From contig CAMBNV010000004.1 of NCBI GenBank assembly GCA_945869195.1, positions 62,001 through 126,000 of the forward strand: a stretch of DNA of 64,000 bases, written 5' to 3'. The notes under the pieces were generated by a model. The model saw only the letters and a list, made by a program, of their open reading frames with translations. It did no database searches and was not told the origin of the DNA. The number at the start of each line of letters is the position of its first letter. The first letter of the stretch is position 1. The position numbers and the translations under genes were made by a program. This DNA is from Gemmatimonas phototrophica (GTDB lineage: Bacteria > Gemmatimonadota > Gemmatimonadetes > Gemmatimonadales > Gemmatimonadaceae). Of this stretch, positions 8,652-17,038 are shown one piece after another.

Positions 8652-9194
8652 ATGACCCGCATGACCTCGACCCGCTCCAGCGCCCGACTGCTCGTGCTTT
8701 CCGCCGTGGGCTTTCTTGCGGTCGTGGCCCCGCTCGCCGCTGACGCGATCCTCGCGGCACAGCAACGGCCGGCCGGTGGAACCCCAGGTGGAACCCCAGG
8801 GGCAACCCCCGTGGCGACCGCGGTCGCCACGAACATCGATTGGCGACTGCTCGGAGGCCTCGACTACGAGACCGGCAAAGTCACCGACACACTCAAGAAG
8901 CTGGACGGCACCAAGGTGCGAGTGCCTGGTTTCATCGTGCCACTCGACGACGCCGACCAGGAAGGCGCAGAGTTCCTGCTCGTTCCCTACTACGGGGCCT
9001 GCGTTCACACGCCGCCCCCGCCGCCCAACCAGATGGCCTTCGTGCACATGCTCGGACGGCAGACGGTGAAGCTCGCGCTCTTCGACGCCATCTGGATGGA
9101 AGGAACGCTTCGGATCACGAACTACGACTCGCCCTACGGCCAGGTCGGATTTCAGATCGAAGGACTCACCATGAAGCCCTACACGGGCCGGTGA
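8652..9194 (+). CDS. Exported DUF3299-family protein
   Basis: 180 residues, ATG at 8652. A signal peptide or membrane anchor (about residues 10-35, ending ILAAQ) is followed by a Gly/Thr/Pro/Ala spacer (GGTPGGTPGATP, a short direct repeat at the DNA level), then a DUF3299 domain with its signatures VPGFIVPLDD and ACVHTPPPPPNQ. The biochemical role of DUF3299 is unknown; the Cys-His loop suggests a metal or redox site. Its stop overlaps the GTG of an ABC ATPase (GTGA), which in turn overlaps an FtsX-type permease, so the three act together. It is probably the periplasmic partner of that transporter. Confidence 0.85.
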   Translation: MTRMTSTRSSARLLVLSAVGFLAVVAPLAADAILAAQQRPAGGTPGGTPGATPVATAVATNIDWRLLGGLDYETGKVTDTLKKLDGTKVRVPGFIVPLDDADQEGAEFLLVPYYGACVHTPPPPPNQMAFVHMLGRQTVKLALFDAIWMEGTLRITNYDSPYGQVGFQIEGLTMKPYTGR

Positions 9195-9922
9195 GCTCGA
9201 CCACCGACGGCGCCGGCGCTCCACCCCGCCCCGCCGCCGAGCTTCGCGACGTCCGTTTCGCCTACCAGGGGGGATGCGACGTACTCGATCTCCCGGCGCT
9301 CACCATCGGTCGCGGGGAGCGGTGCTTTCTGCATGGCCCGAGCGGCAGTGGCAAGACGACGCTACTCGGACTGCTCGCCGGCGTGCTCGTGCCGCGCACC
9401 GGCACCGTGCAGGTGCTCGGCACCACCCTCAGCGCCCTCTCGAGCGGCGCGCGGGATCGGTTTCGCGCCGAGCATCTCGGCTATGTCTTCCAGATGTTCA
9501 ATCTCATCCCCTATCTCTCGGTGCGAGAGAATATCACGCTGCCCTGCCGACTCTCGCCGGCACGGCGCGCCCGGCTCCGCGGTGTCGACGCCAATATTGA
9601 AGCGGCGCAGCTGGCCGCGCGCCTCGAGATCGCCGAGCTGCTCGACCAGCCGGTCACCGCGCTGAGCGTGGGGCAGCAGCAGCGCGTGGGCGTCGCGCGC
9701 GCGCTGATTGGCGCGCCCGAGCTCGTGGTCTGCGACGAGCCGACCAGCGCGCTCGACTCCGACCGCCGCGACCGCTTCCTCGAGCTGCTCTTTGCGCGCT
9801 GCGATGAAGCGGGAAGCGCACTCGTCTTTGTGAGCCACGACCTCTCGCTCGCCACGCGCTTTCAGCGCACAGTCGCGCTCCCCGAGCTCAACACGGCCGC
9901 TGGGCGCGAGATGGTCGGTTGA
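9191..9922 (+). CDS. ABC transporter ATP-binding protein (LolD/MacB-like)
   Basis: 243 residues, GTG start at 9191 overlapping the DUF3299 stop. Walker A GPSGSGKTT, Q-loop within YVFQMFNLIPYLSV, signature LSVGQQQRVGVARAL (Val in place of the first Gly), Walker B LVVCDEPTSALDSD and a switch His in VFVSHD are all present. The IPYLSVREN region resembles the LolD/MacB/FtsE group that powers mechanotransmission rather than substrate import. It is followed by its permease with a 1 bp overlap. The substrate cannot be named from sequence. Confidence 0.92.
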   Translation: MSSTTDGAGAPPRPAAELRDVRFAYQGGCDVLDLPALTIGRGERCFLHGPSGSGKTTLLGLLAGVLVPRTGTVQVLGTTLSALSSGARDRFRAEHLGYVFQMFNLIPYLSVRENITLPCRLSPARRARLRGVDANIEAAQLAARLEIAELLDQPVTALSVGQQQRVGVARALIGAPELVVCDEPTSALDSDRRDRFLELLFARCDEAGSALVFVSHDLSLATRFQRTVALPELNTAAGREMVG

Positions 9923-11169
9923 TGTTCCTGCTCTCTCTCGCCTGGCGTTCACTCGGCAACCGACGCCTCATCTCAGTGTTGACGGCGGCGAGCATCGCAC
10001 TCTCGGTGGCGCTGCTCGTTGGGATCGAGCATGTGCGCATGGGAGTGCGCGAGAGCTTTGCCGGAACGATTCGGGGCACCGATCTCATTGTCGGTGCGCG
10101 TGGCGGCACCACGCAGGTTCTGCTTTCGACGGTCTTCGGCATGTCGATGCCGAACGGCAGCGTCTCCTGGGGGACCTACGAGCGATGGGCCGCGCATCCA
10201 GCAGTGAAGTGGACGATCCCCTACGCGCTCGGAGATGCGCACCGCGGACACCGCGTCATTGGCACCACGGCAGCCTTCTTCGAGCGCTACCGCTTCCGCG
10301 ACCAGTCGGTGACGTTCTCGAGCGGCCGGGCACCGGCGAATGATCGAGAGATCGCGATTGGGTGGGACGTCGCCGCGCGGCTGAGCTATGCCGTGGACAG
10401 CCAGGTCACGCTCGCGCACGGACTCGCCGCCGTCTCATTCGCTCAACATGAGGCGCATCCGTTCACGGTGAGCGGCGTGATCGCGCGGACCTTCACGCCG
10501 ATCGACCGCGCGCTCTACTCGACACTCGAAGGCCTGACCGTGATGCACGACGACGAGGCGGCCTCGGGCGGTCTGATGATGGGGCCACCGCCTGAGGCCA
10601 GAGCGTTGGGCGAGAAGCCGCCGATCACCGCCTTCCTGGTCGGCACCAAGAACCGCTTCGAGACCTTGCAGTTACAACGCGAGATGAACGAGGACCAGCG
10701 CGAGCCACTCACCGCGATTATTCCGGGTGTCGCGCTGCAACAGCTCTGGCAGATTATCGGCAGCGCCGAGGTGGGGCTGCGCCTGGTCGCGCTTTTCACC
10801 GTCCTCGTGGGGCTGATCGGGATGGTCGTCGCACTGTACGCCTCACTCGAGTCGCGGCGGCGCGAGATGGCAATCCTCCGCGCCGTCGGCGCGGGACCGC
10901 GCCTGATTGTCTCGTTGCTCGTACTCGAGTCTGGACTGCTGGCGCTCGTGGGTGCGGTCGGGGGGGTTGGCCTCGTGTACGCCGGAATCACCGTCGCACG
11001 GTCGGCCGTCGAGGCGCGCTTCGGGCTCGCCCTCACGTTGCATCCGCTGGGGGCCACCGAGTGGGCGTATCTCGCGGTCGTAGTAAGTGCCGGCACGCTC
11101 GTGGGTGTGCTGCCCGCGTGGAGAGCGTACCGTTCGTCGCTTGCTGACGGACTCTCCCCCAAGCTGTAG
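9922..11169 (+). CDS. FtsX/MacB-type ABC transporter permease
   Basis: 415 residues from ATG 9922 (TGATG overlap with the ATPase; a TTG codon precedes it). One N-terminal membrane segment (about 15-35), a roughly 230-residue periplasmic MacB-like domain, and three C-terminal segments (around VALFTVLVGLIGMVVALYAS, LVLESGLLALVGAVGGVGLV and the last 40 residues) form the FtsX topology. SRRREMAILRAVGAGPRL is the conserved coupling loop. With the DUF3299 protein and ATPase it forms a three-gene unit. Such transporters move lipoproteins or transmit force to periplasmic partners; metal homeostasis is another possibility given the Cys-rich DUF3299 partner. Confidence 0.9.
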   Translation: MFLLSLAWRSLGNRRLISVLTAASIALSVALLVGIEHVRMGVRESFAGTIRGTDLIVGARGGTTQVLLSTVFGMSMPNGSVSWGTYERWAAHPAVKWTIPYALGDAHRGHRVIGTTAAFFERYRFRDQSVTFSSGRAPANDREIAIGWDVAARLSYAVDSQVTLAHGLAAVSFAQHEAHPFTVSGVIARTFTPIDRALYSTLEGLTVMHDDEAASGGLMMGPPPEARALGEKPPITAFLVGTKNRFETLQLQREMNEDQREPLTAIIPGVALQQLWQIIGSAEVGLRLVALFTVLVGLIGMVVALYASLESRRREMAILRAVGAGPRLIVSLLVLESGLLALVGAVGGVGLVYAGITVARSAVEARFGLALTLHPLGATEWAYLAVVVSAGTLVGVLPAWRAYRSSLADGLSPKL

Positions 11170-11205
11170 TTTGCCCTGCGTCAATTCTATTGACAGGAGT
11201 CGCTC

Positions 11206-12843
11206 ATGTCTGTCCGACCATTCATTGTTCTTGCGCTCGCATCGGCGCCGCTCATCGCGCAGCCGGCCCGCCCTGCCCCCGCGAACCGAGATCGCTTCGC
11301 CGATCCGATTCCGGCCGCGGAGTATCCGGCGTACGTGCGGCGTGACGCCGCAACGAATCCCACGATCCTGAAGCTCTGGGATGAAGGGATGAATCGTTCG
11401 AAGGCGATGACGCTCGCCCAGGTGCTGATGGACCGATATGGACAGCGCCTCACCGGCTCACCGCAGTCGGACGTAGCACAGGCCTGGCTCGTCGAGACCT
11501 ACAAGTCGTGGGGCGTGAACGCGCGCCGTGAGCGCTACGGGACGTGGCTGGGGTGGAACCGCGGCGTGACGCATGTGGACCTGGTCGCACCGCGCGTGCG
11601 CTCGCTCGAGGCGGTCGCGCTCGCATGGAGCCCGTCGACTGCCGGTCGGCCGATCGAAGGGGAGGTCATCGCCTATCCGGCAGAGATCTCCACACCCGAC
11701 GCATTCGACGCCTGGCTGCCGAATGTAAAAGGGAAGGTCTTCCTCATGAGTGTGCCTCGGCTCTCCTGCCGCTCGCCACAGCAGTGGGCGGAGTTCGGCA
11801 CGCCCGAGGAGATCGATCGCGTGACCAACGCACAGCAGGAGATGCAACTCTCGTGGAACAACCTCAACGTCGCGATGAGCGGCGGGCGCTCGGTCTGGCA
11901 GAAACTCAAGGATGCCGGCGCGATTGCGGTGTTCACGTTCCAGTGGTCCAACTACCCGGGTATTAACAAGGTCTTCGGCTCGCCGAACCAGACGGTGCCA
12001 AGCTTCGCGGTCGGCTGTGAGGATTACGGGCTCCTGCACCGTCTTGCACGCGCGGGCCAGGGTCCCCGCGTGCGCGCCTACACCGACAGCGAGCTCCTCG
12101 GAGAGCGCCCGGTATTTAACGTGATCGCCGAACTCAAGGGCAGCGAGCGTGCGAACGAGTACGTGGTCCTCTCGGCGCACTTCGACACCTGGTCATCCGC
12201 GTCGGGCGCGACCGACAACGGCACCGGCACGATCACCATGATGGAAGCGCTGCGGATCCTGCGGCAGGTGTATCCAAACCCCAAGCGCACGATCATCGTG
12301 GGGCACTGGAACGGAGAGGAGCAGGGGCTCAACGGATCGCGCGCGTACAGCGAAGATCATCCCGAGGTCGTTACGGGTCTGCAGGCGCTCTTCAATCAGG
12401 ACAACGGCACCGGACGCATCGTCAACCTCTCGGGCGGCCCGATCGCAGGCGCAGGGGACCGCCTCGCAGGCTACCTCACTGCGATTCCGAATGAGTTCAC
12501 TCGCTACATCCGCTTTCAATCGACGAGTGGCCAGGCGACCGGCGGCAGCGACAACGCGAGCTTTTCCTGCTACAAGGCGCCGGCGTACGGCACGGGGGCG
12601 CTCGGTTGGGATTACGGGTCGACTACCTGGCACACCGACCGCGATACGTACGACAAGGTCGTGGAGGCGGACCTCAAGCACAACGCCACACTGTTGGCCA
12701 TGCTCGCCTTCCTCGCCAGCGAGGACCCGACCTTTCAGGCACATCAGGTGATCGACCCACTCCCGGCCGGCGCGAACGGCCGGCCGGGCGTCTGGACCCC
12801 GTGCTCCAAAGCGCAGCGGCAGCTGCCGGGTGCGGTACGCTGA
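11206..12843 (+). CDS. Exported M28-family metallopeptidase
   Basis: 545 residues, ATG 11206, with ribosome-binding site AGGAG six bases upstream. Signal peptide about 1-20 (ends IAQPARP). A protease-associated-type region occupies the middle, and the M28 core starts near residue 310: SAHFDTW (zinc His/Asp), GATDNGTGT (bridging Asp), GHWNGEEQGLNGS (catalytic and zinc Glu), FNQDNGTG and a late zinc His in STTWHTDRDTYD. It would act as a di-zinc aminopeptidase or carboxypeptidase outside the cytoplasm. It stands alone behind the ABC operon; a short inverted repeat TCAAT/ATTGA sits at 11181-11193 just before the ribosome-binding site. Confidence 0.9.
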   Translation: MSVRPFIVLALASAPLIAQPARPAPANRDRFADPIPAAEYPAYVRRDAATNPTILKLWDEGMNRSKAMTLAQVLMDRYGQRLTGSPQSDVAQAWLVETYKSWGVNARRERYGTWLGWNRGVTHVDLVAPRVRSLEAVALAWSPSTAGRPIEGEVIAYPAEISTPDAFDAWLPNVKGKVFLMSVPRLSCRSPQQWAEFGTPEEIDRVTNAQQEMQLSWNNLNVAMSGGRSVWQKLKDAGAIAVFTFQWSNYPGINKVFGSPNQTVPSFAVGCEDYGLLHRLARAGQGPRVRAYTDSELLGERPVFNVIAELKGSERANEYVVLSAHFDTWSSASGATDNGTGTITMMEALRILRQVYPNPKRTIIVGHWNGEEQGLNGSRAYSEDHPEVVTGLQALFNQDNGTGRIVNLSGGPIAGAGDRLAGYLTAIPNEFTRYIRFQSTSGQATGGSDNASFSCYKAPAYGTGALGWDYGSTTWHTDRDTYDKVVEADLKHNATLLAMLAFLASEDPTFQAHQVIDPLPAGANGRPGVWTPCSKAQRQLPGAVR

Positions 12844-12871
12844 CCAGATCGCGCTCCCTGACCTGATTCTC

Positions 12872-13441
12872 ATGAGTTACCGCCGGATATTGACCGGGCT
12901 CTGGGCCGCTCTCGTACTCGAGGTGCTCGCTTGGTCCCTCCTCGATCCTCAGGATTTCAGCTCTGAGCGCTTCCAGGAGGTGCTGACGGCATGGGGACCC
13001 TGGGCCTTTCCGGGCTTCGTGGCGGTGTCGCTCCTACGAGGGTCGCTCCTGATCCCCAGCACCCCCGTTGTCTTGGCAGGTGGGGCATTCTTCCCCGAAG
13101 CGATTCCGACGGTGCTGGTGATTTCGATGCTGGGGATCGTCTGTTCCGCGACGCTCCTCTACCGCTTTCCGGGGTTTGCAGGGTACGATTCACTGTTGGC
13201 AGAGCGCTACCCAGAGAAGTTGGCCCACCTCCGGGAGAACCTCGCCAAACCGGGAGCGATCTGGTTTGTGGCCGCCTGGGCATTCTTTCCGGCCGTCCCG
13301 ACCGACCTCATCTGCTATGCCGCCGGACTGGTCCGGATGCCGTATCGCCGCCTGATCGCGGGTGTCATCATCGGGGAGCTGCCGTTAGTCACCGCGTACA
13401 TCCTCCTGGGTGCGAAGCTGTCTGCATTCCTCCCGACCTGA
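12872..13441 (+). CDS. VTT-domain (TVP38/DedA-like) inner-membrane protein
   Basis: 189 residues from ATG 12872 (the frame is open from 12830, but the upstream part overlaps the M28 tail). Membrane segments at about 5-22, 40-60, 70-95, 130-150 and 160-185. SLLRGSLLIPSTPVVLAGGAFFP and FFPAVPTDLICYAAGLVRMPYR match the VTT (SNARE-associated) fold, including the Pro-rich re-entrant helices and an Arg near each. Family members act in phospholipid scrambling or membrane homeostasis; the exact substrate is unknown. The next gene, 8 bp downstream, resembles a phospholipid methyltransferase, which fits a lipid role. Confidence 0.8.
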   Translation: MSYRRILTGLWAALVLEVLAWSLLDPQDFSSERFQEVLTAWGPWAFPGFVAVSLLRGSLLIPSTPVVLAGGAFFPEAIPTVLVISMLGIVCSATLLYRFPGFAGYDSLLAERYPEKLAHLRENLAKPGAIWFVAAWAFFPAVPTDLICYAAGLVRMPYRRLIAGVIIGELPLVTAYILLGAKLSAFLPT

Positions 13442-13449
13442 GCACGCGC

Positions 13450-14007
13450 ATGGCCCTGCACATCAAGCATCTCAAGACGTCTGGCACGATTATCCGGAGC
13501 TCGCCGTTCCTGATCAACCGGTTGCTGCGCGCGATCGATTTTGATCGTGCGCTCACCGTGGTCCAGCTCGGCGTCGGGACAGGGTGCATCACGCGAACGC
13601 TGCTGGCCCGCATGCGTCCGGAGGCGCGCCTCGTGGCGGTCGAGCTCAACACGGCATTCATCGAGCAGAATAGCGATCTCACCGACCCACGTCTTTCCCT
13701 CGTAACTGGGTGCGCCGGCGATCTCCCCCAGATTGCGCACGAGCTGGGTCTCGGTGCGCTCGACTACATCGTCTCGAGCCTGCCGCTCGCGATCATGGAC
13801 GATGATCTCGTAAAGCGCATTCTTGTGGCGAGTAACGACCTGCTTGCCCACAACGGGATGTTCCTCCAGTACCAGTATTCCCTCAGTCAGCTAGCAAATA
13901 TGGAGGGCCATTTTCGAGACGTGCGCGTCGGGTTCTCGCTCGCGAACATTCCGCCGGCGTTCGTTTACGAGTGCAGTCCGGGGCTGGTTCGTGCTGGGGC
14001 GCAGTGA
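13450..14007 (+). CDS. Class I SAM-dependent methyltransferase, possibly phospholipid N-methyltransferase
   Basis: 185 residues from ATG 13450. The SAM-binding motif I is VVQLGVGTGCITRTLL, followed by an acidic residue in LVAVELNTAFIEQ (motif II), and SSLPLAIMDDDLVKRIL stands at motif IV. The sequence resembles PmtA-type phosphatidylethanolamine N-methyltransferases and rRNA adenine dimethylases; ssLP rather than NxPY and the short length favour a lipid substrate. Eight bases separate it from the VTT-domain gene, so they are probably co-transcribed. A second methyltransferase-like membrane protein is encoded at 40944. Confidence 0.7.
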   Translation: MALHIKHLKTSGTIIRSSPFLINRLLRAIDFDRALTVVQLGVGTGCITRTLLARMRPEARLVAVELNTAFIEQNSDLTDPRLSLVTGCAGDLPQIAHELGLGALDYIVSSLPLAIMDDDLVKRILVASNDLLAHNGMFLQYQYSLSQLANMEGHFRDVRVGFSLANIPPAFVYECSPGLVRAGAQ

Positions 14008-14040
14008 GGCGCGTCCGGCCGACGGGCGTGCCCCTGCGGT

Positions 14041-15309
14041 TCAGCCGTTTGCCTTCTTAAACTCGCTTCGCAACGTCGCCATCATCGCGCCACGCTTGTC
14101 GTACAACCGCTTGAGCTTCCGCGGCTTCCGTTTCGCCAGCGCATAGCTCGTCAGGATCGGCAGCGCGATTGTCGAGTCCACGTAGCAGACCACCGCATCA
14201 GGCAGCTTGTCGGGATCGATCTTCCCCCAGCTCACCGCCTCGGCAGGCGTGGCACCAGAGAGCCCACCCGTGTCCGGCCGCGCGTCCGTGATCTGCAGGA
14301 AGTAGTCGTGCCCCTTCTCGTCGATCCCGAGCACTTCCTGGATCTGCGGCTCGGTCTGCAGCGCGAAGTTCTTCGGCGAGCCGCCGCCGGCGATGAGGAT
14401 TGCACTCTCGCCGCCGTTCCGTTTGGCATGCAACACGATGCTCGCGGTCTCGTTTACATCCTGGTTGGGATCAATCAGGCAGCTCCCGCCTTCGAGCGCG
14501 AGCGCGGCGATGTTCATGCCGATGCTCGAGTCGCCCGGCGACGAGGTGTAGATCGGCACACCACAGCGGTAGGCCGCCGCCAGCAGTGACTTCTGCGGGA
14601 TCCCGAGCGCCTTTTCGCGCTCCACGAGGTACTTGCCGCACAGGTGGTGGAACTCCGCGCTCGACATAGTGCGCTGAAACTCGGGAGCACGGATGATCTT
14701 CCGAAAGAATGCGTCGGTGCTGAGCAGCACGTCGTAATCGAAGAAGACGTCGTAGATGCGCACCACCCCTTCCTCGCGCAGCACGGTGTCGCTCGCGGTG
14801 GGATTGCCGCGATGCATCGAGAGACCGAGTCCGAAGTGCGTGTCGTGGTAAAGATTGGCGCCGGTTGAGATGATCCAGTCGACGAAGCCCGCTTCCATGA
14901 GCGGAATGATGGTGCTCATCCCGAGTCCGGCCGGCGTGAGGGCGCCAGTGAGCGTCATGCCTACGGTGACGTTCTTGCCAAGCATGAGCTCGGCAAAGAG
15001 CTGGCAACCCTCGCGCAGGCGGCCCGAGTTGTAGCTCTGAAACACGCCATCGACGAGCTCCACCACGGTCTCGGTGCCGTCGATCTTGCGCGGATCGATC
15101 TTCTTTCCGCGCAGAAAACTGCTCGTTGCCTTGGTGCCGACCTTGTGGCTCTTTGACTCGCGCTGCTCGGCCGACCGCTTCTGCTCGGCCTTGTTGCCCG
15201 CGGCGCTCGTGCGCATCGTCGTGGGGCGCGTCGTGGTGGTCGTCGCGCTGCCGTGCCGCGCGGTCTTGAAGCCGCCAGGTGTACGGGCTGTTCCCTTCTT
15301 GGCCGCCAT
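14041..15309 (-). CDS. Deoxyhypusine synthase-like protein
   Basis: 422 residues. About 60 N-terminal residues are Lys/Thr/Ala-rich low-complexity sequence, then a full deoxyhypusine synthase fold: [45 protein letters not shown] and the catalytic-Lys block [12 protein letters not shown] transfers the aminobutyl group of spermidine to eIF5A lysine in archaea and eukaryotes. Bacteria lack eIF5A, and characterised bacterial homologues make homospermidine or related polyamines, so polyamine synthesis is the likeliest role. It stands alone, divergent from the amidase gene. The Lys-rich tail could bind nucleic acid or simply be disordered. Confidence 0.87.
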   Translation of the reverse strand: MAAKKGTARTPGGFKTARHGSATTTTTRPTTMRTSAAGNKAEQKRSAEQRESKSHKVGTKATSSFLRGKKIDPRKIDGTETVVELVDGVFQSYNSGRLREGCQLFAELMLGKNVTVGMTLTGALTPAGLGMSTIIPLMEAGFVDWIISTGANLYHDTHFGLGLSMHRGNPTASDTVLREEGVVRIYDVFFDYDVLLSTDAFFRKIIRAPEFQRTMSSAEFHHLCGKYLVEREKALGIPQKSLLAAAYRCGVPIYTSSPGDSSIGMNIAALALEGGSCLIDPNQDVNETASIVLHAKRNGGESAILIAGGGSPKNFALQTEPQIQEVLGIDEKGHDYFLQITDARPDTGGLSGATPAEAVSWGKIDPDKLPDAVVCYVDSTIALPILTSYALAKRKPRKLKRLYDKRGAMMATLRSEFKKANG

Positions 15310-15382
15310 CTCGTCGTTCTCCGCCCGATCTCGGGCCTCGTAGTGGGTCGTGCGCAGGGAAAGATAGCGCTACGATTCCTGC

Positions 15383-17038
15383 ATGCCGAATCTCCTCCGC
15401 AGGTCCAGCGCCGCCCTCATCACCATCTCCGCGCTCCTCGCCACTGGGAGTCAGTCCCTTTCGGCGCAGGGCGCGCCTGGCGCCCCGCCACCCCGGGCGA
15501 CACAACGGGCGACACAACGGGCGACGCAACGGGCGACGCAACGGGCGACGACGAACTTCCGTATCGACGAGACGACCGTCGCGGCAATCCACTCGGCTCT
15601 ACGCGCACGCATCATCACCTGTCGCGCGCTCGTGCAGCAGTACCTCGACCGAATCGACGCCACCGATCGGCGCGGCCCGGAGATCAATGCACTGATCACG
15701 ATTAACCTGGCCGCACTCGCCACCGCCGACTCGCTCGACGCGGTGCAGGCGCGGGCCAGCGCGGCGGACGCGCTTGGCGCGCTGCACTGCGTGCCGATGA
15801 TCGTGAAGGACAACTTCGAGACGCACGACCTCCAGACAACGGCCGGCTCGCTCGCGCTCAAGGGGTGGGTCCCCCAGCGCGATGCGACCCTCGTCGCGCG
15901 CATCCGTGCGGCGGGCGCGATCGTCCTCGCCAAGTCGAACCTCGCCGAGTGGGCATTCTCGCCGAATGAGACGGTGAGCTCGATCCTGCCTGGCTACACA
16001 CGCAATCCGTATGACCGCTCGCGCGTGACCGCTGGTTCGAGCGGAGGCACCGCTGCGGCCGTCGCGGCGAATTCGGGCGCGGTCGGACTCGGCACCGACA
16101 CCGGCAACTCAATCCGGGGTCCCTCCGCGCACAATGCGCTCGTCGGCATCCGCTCCACGATGGGGCTGACGTCGCGCGCCGGGGTGGTCCCACTGAATAA
16201 TCAGGCCGACATCGCGGGGCCGATGGCGCGTACCGTCGCCGATGCGGTCGAGGTATTGCAGGTTGTCGCCGGAGAGGACGCCGATGATGCCGTGACGGTC
16301 GCGAGCCGCGGACGCCGCGAGGTGGACTATCGACGCTTCGTCGTCCCGGGCGGACTTCGCCGGGCGCGGATCGGCATTCTGCGTCAGGCGTATGACCGCC
16401 CGACGATCGATCCAGAAGTCGTGACCATCTTCGGCGCGGCGCTCGACGCGATGCGCACGGCCGGTGCGACGATTATTGACTCCGCGCGCGTGCTGGACCT
16501 CGACTCGATCCTGGCGCTCGGCCGCGGCGGATGCAATCGGTTTCGCGCGGACCTCGAGGGCTATTTCGCCGCGCGAGGCGCCGGCGCTCCGGTGCGGACC
16601 GTCGATGCGATACTCAAAAGCGGATCGTATCATCCCCTGTCGCAGCTCAGGCTCCAGGCAGCGCAGGCGGTCGTGCTCCCGCCCGACTCGATCCCCGCCT
16701 GCCGCGCGCGCGCGGCAATGCGCGACCAGCTCGCCGCCGCGGTGACGGCGCTCATGGATTCACTGCAGCTCGACGCGCTCGTCTATCCCACCTGGAGCAA
16801 CGTCCCGCGGCTCATCGGCGATCTCAATACGCCGTCCGGAGACAACAGCCAGACCTTCTCGCCCATCACTGGCTTTCCGGCGATCACCGTGCCCATGGGC
16901 TACACCCGCGGCAACAGCCTCCCCGCGGGGATCACGTTCTATGGACGCGCCTGGAGCGAGGGACGACTGATCACGCTCAGCTACGGCTTCGAACAGGCGA
17001 CACGCCACCGACGTCCGCCCTCGCTCGGGCCTTTTTGA
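15383..17038 (+). CDS. Exported amidase-signature hydrolase
   Basis: 551 residues, ATG 15383. Signal peptide about 1-29 (ends LSAQG), then a linker of four or five RATQ repeats encoded by tandem 12-bp units. The amidase-signature triad is visible: Lys in PMIVKDNF, cis-Ser in AGSSGGTAAAVA and nucleophile Ser in GTDTGNSIRGPSA. These enzymes hydrolyse amides (amino-acid amides, N-acylated compounds); the substrate is not predictable. The start is 73 bp from the divergent DHS-like gene. Its last 62 bp overlap the convergent LOG gene, and the final residues (RHRRPPSLGPF) are probably a non-essential tail. Confidence 0.9.
   Translation: MPNLLRRSSAALITISALLATGSQSLSAQGAPGAPPPRATQRATQRATQRATQRATTNFRIDETTVAAIHSALRARIITCRALVQQYLDRIDATDRRGPEINALITINLAALATADSLDAVQARASAADALGALHCVPMIVKDNFETHDLQTTAGSLALKGWVPQRDATLVARIRAAGAIVLAKSNLAEWAFSPNETVSSILPGYTRNPYDRSRVTAGSSGGTAAAVAANSGAVGLGTDTGNSIRGPSAHNALVGIRSTMGLTSRAGVVPLNNQADIAGPMARTVADAVEVLQVVAGEDADDAVTVASRGRREVDYRRFVVPGGLRRARIGILRQAYDRPTIDPEVVTIFGAALDAMRTAGATIIDSARVLDLDSILALGRGGCNRFRADLEGYFAARGAGAPVRTVDAILKSGSYHPLSQLRLQAAQAVVLPPDSIPACRARAAMRDQLAAAVTALMDSLQLDALVYPTWSNVPRLIGDLNTPSGDNSQTFSPITGFPAITVPMGYTRGNSLPAGITFYGRAWSEGRLITLSYGFEQATRHRRPPSLGPF
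15494..15550 (+). repeat. 12-bp tandem repeat coding a RATQ linker
   Basis: Four consecutive 12-base units (two CGGGCGACACAA, then two CGGGCGACGCAA) and a partial fifth lie just after the signal peptide of the amidase. In frame they encode repeated RATQ. The 12-bp unit keeps the frame whatever the copy number, so linker length can vary by slippage. Confidence 0.85.
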
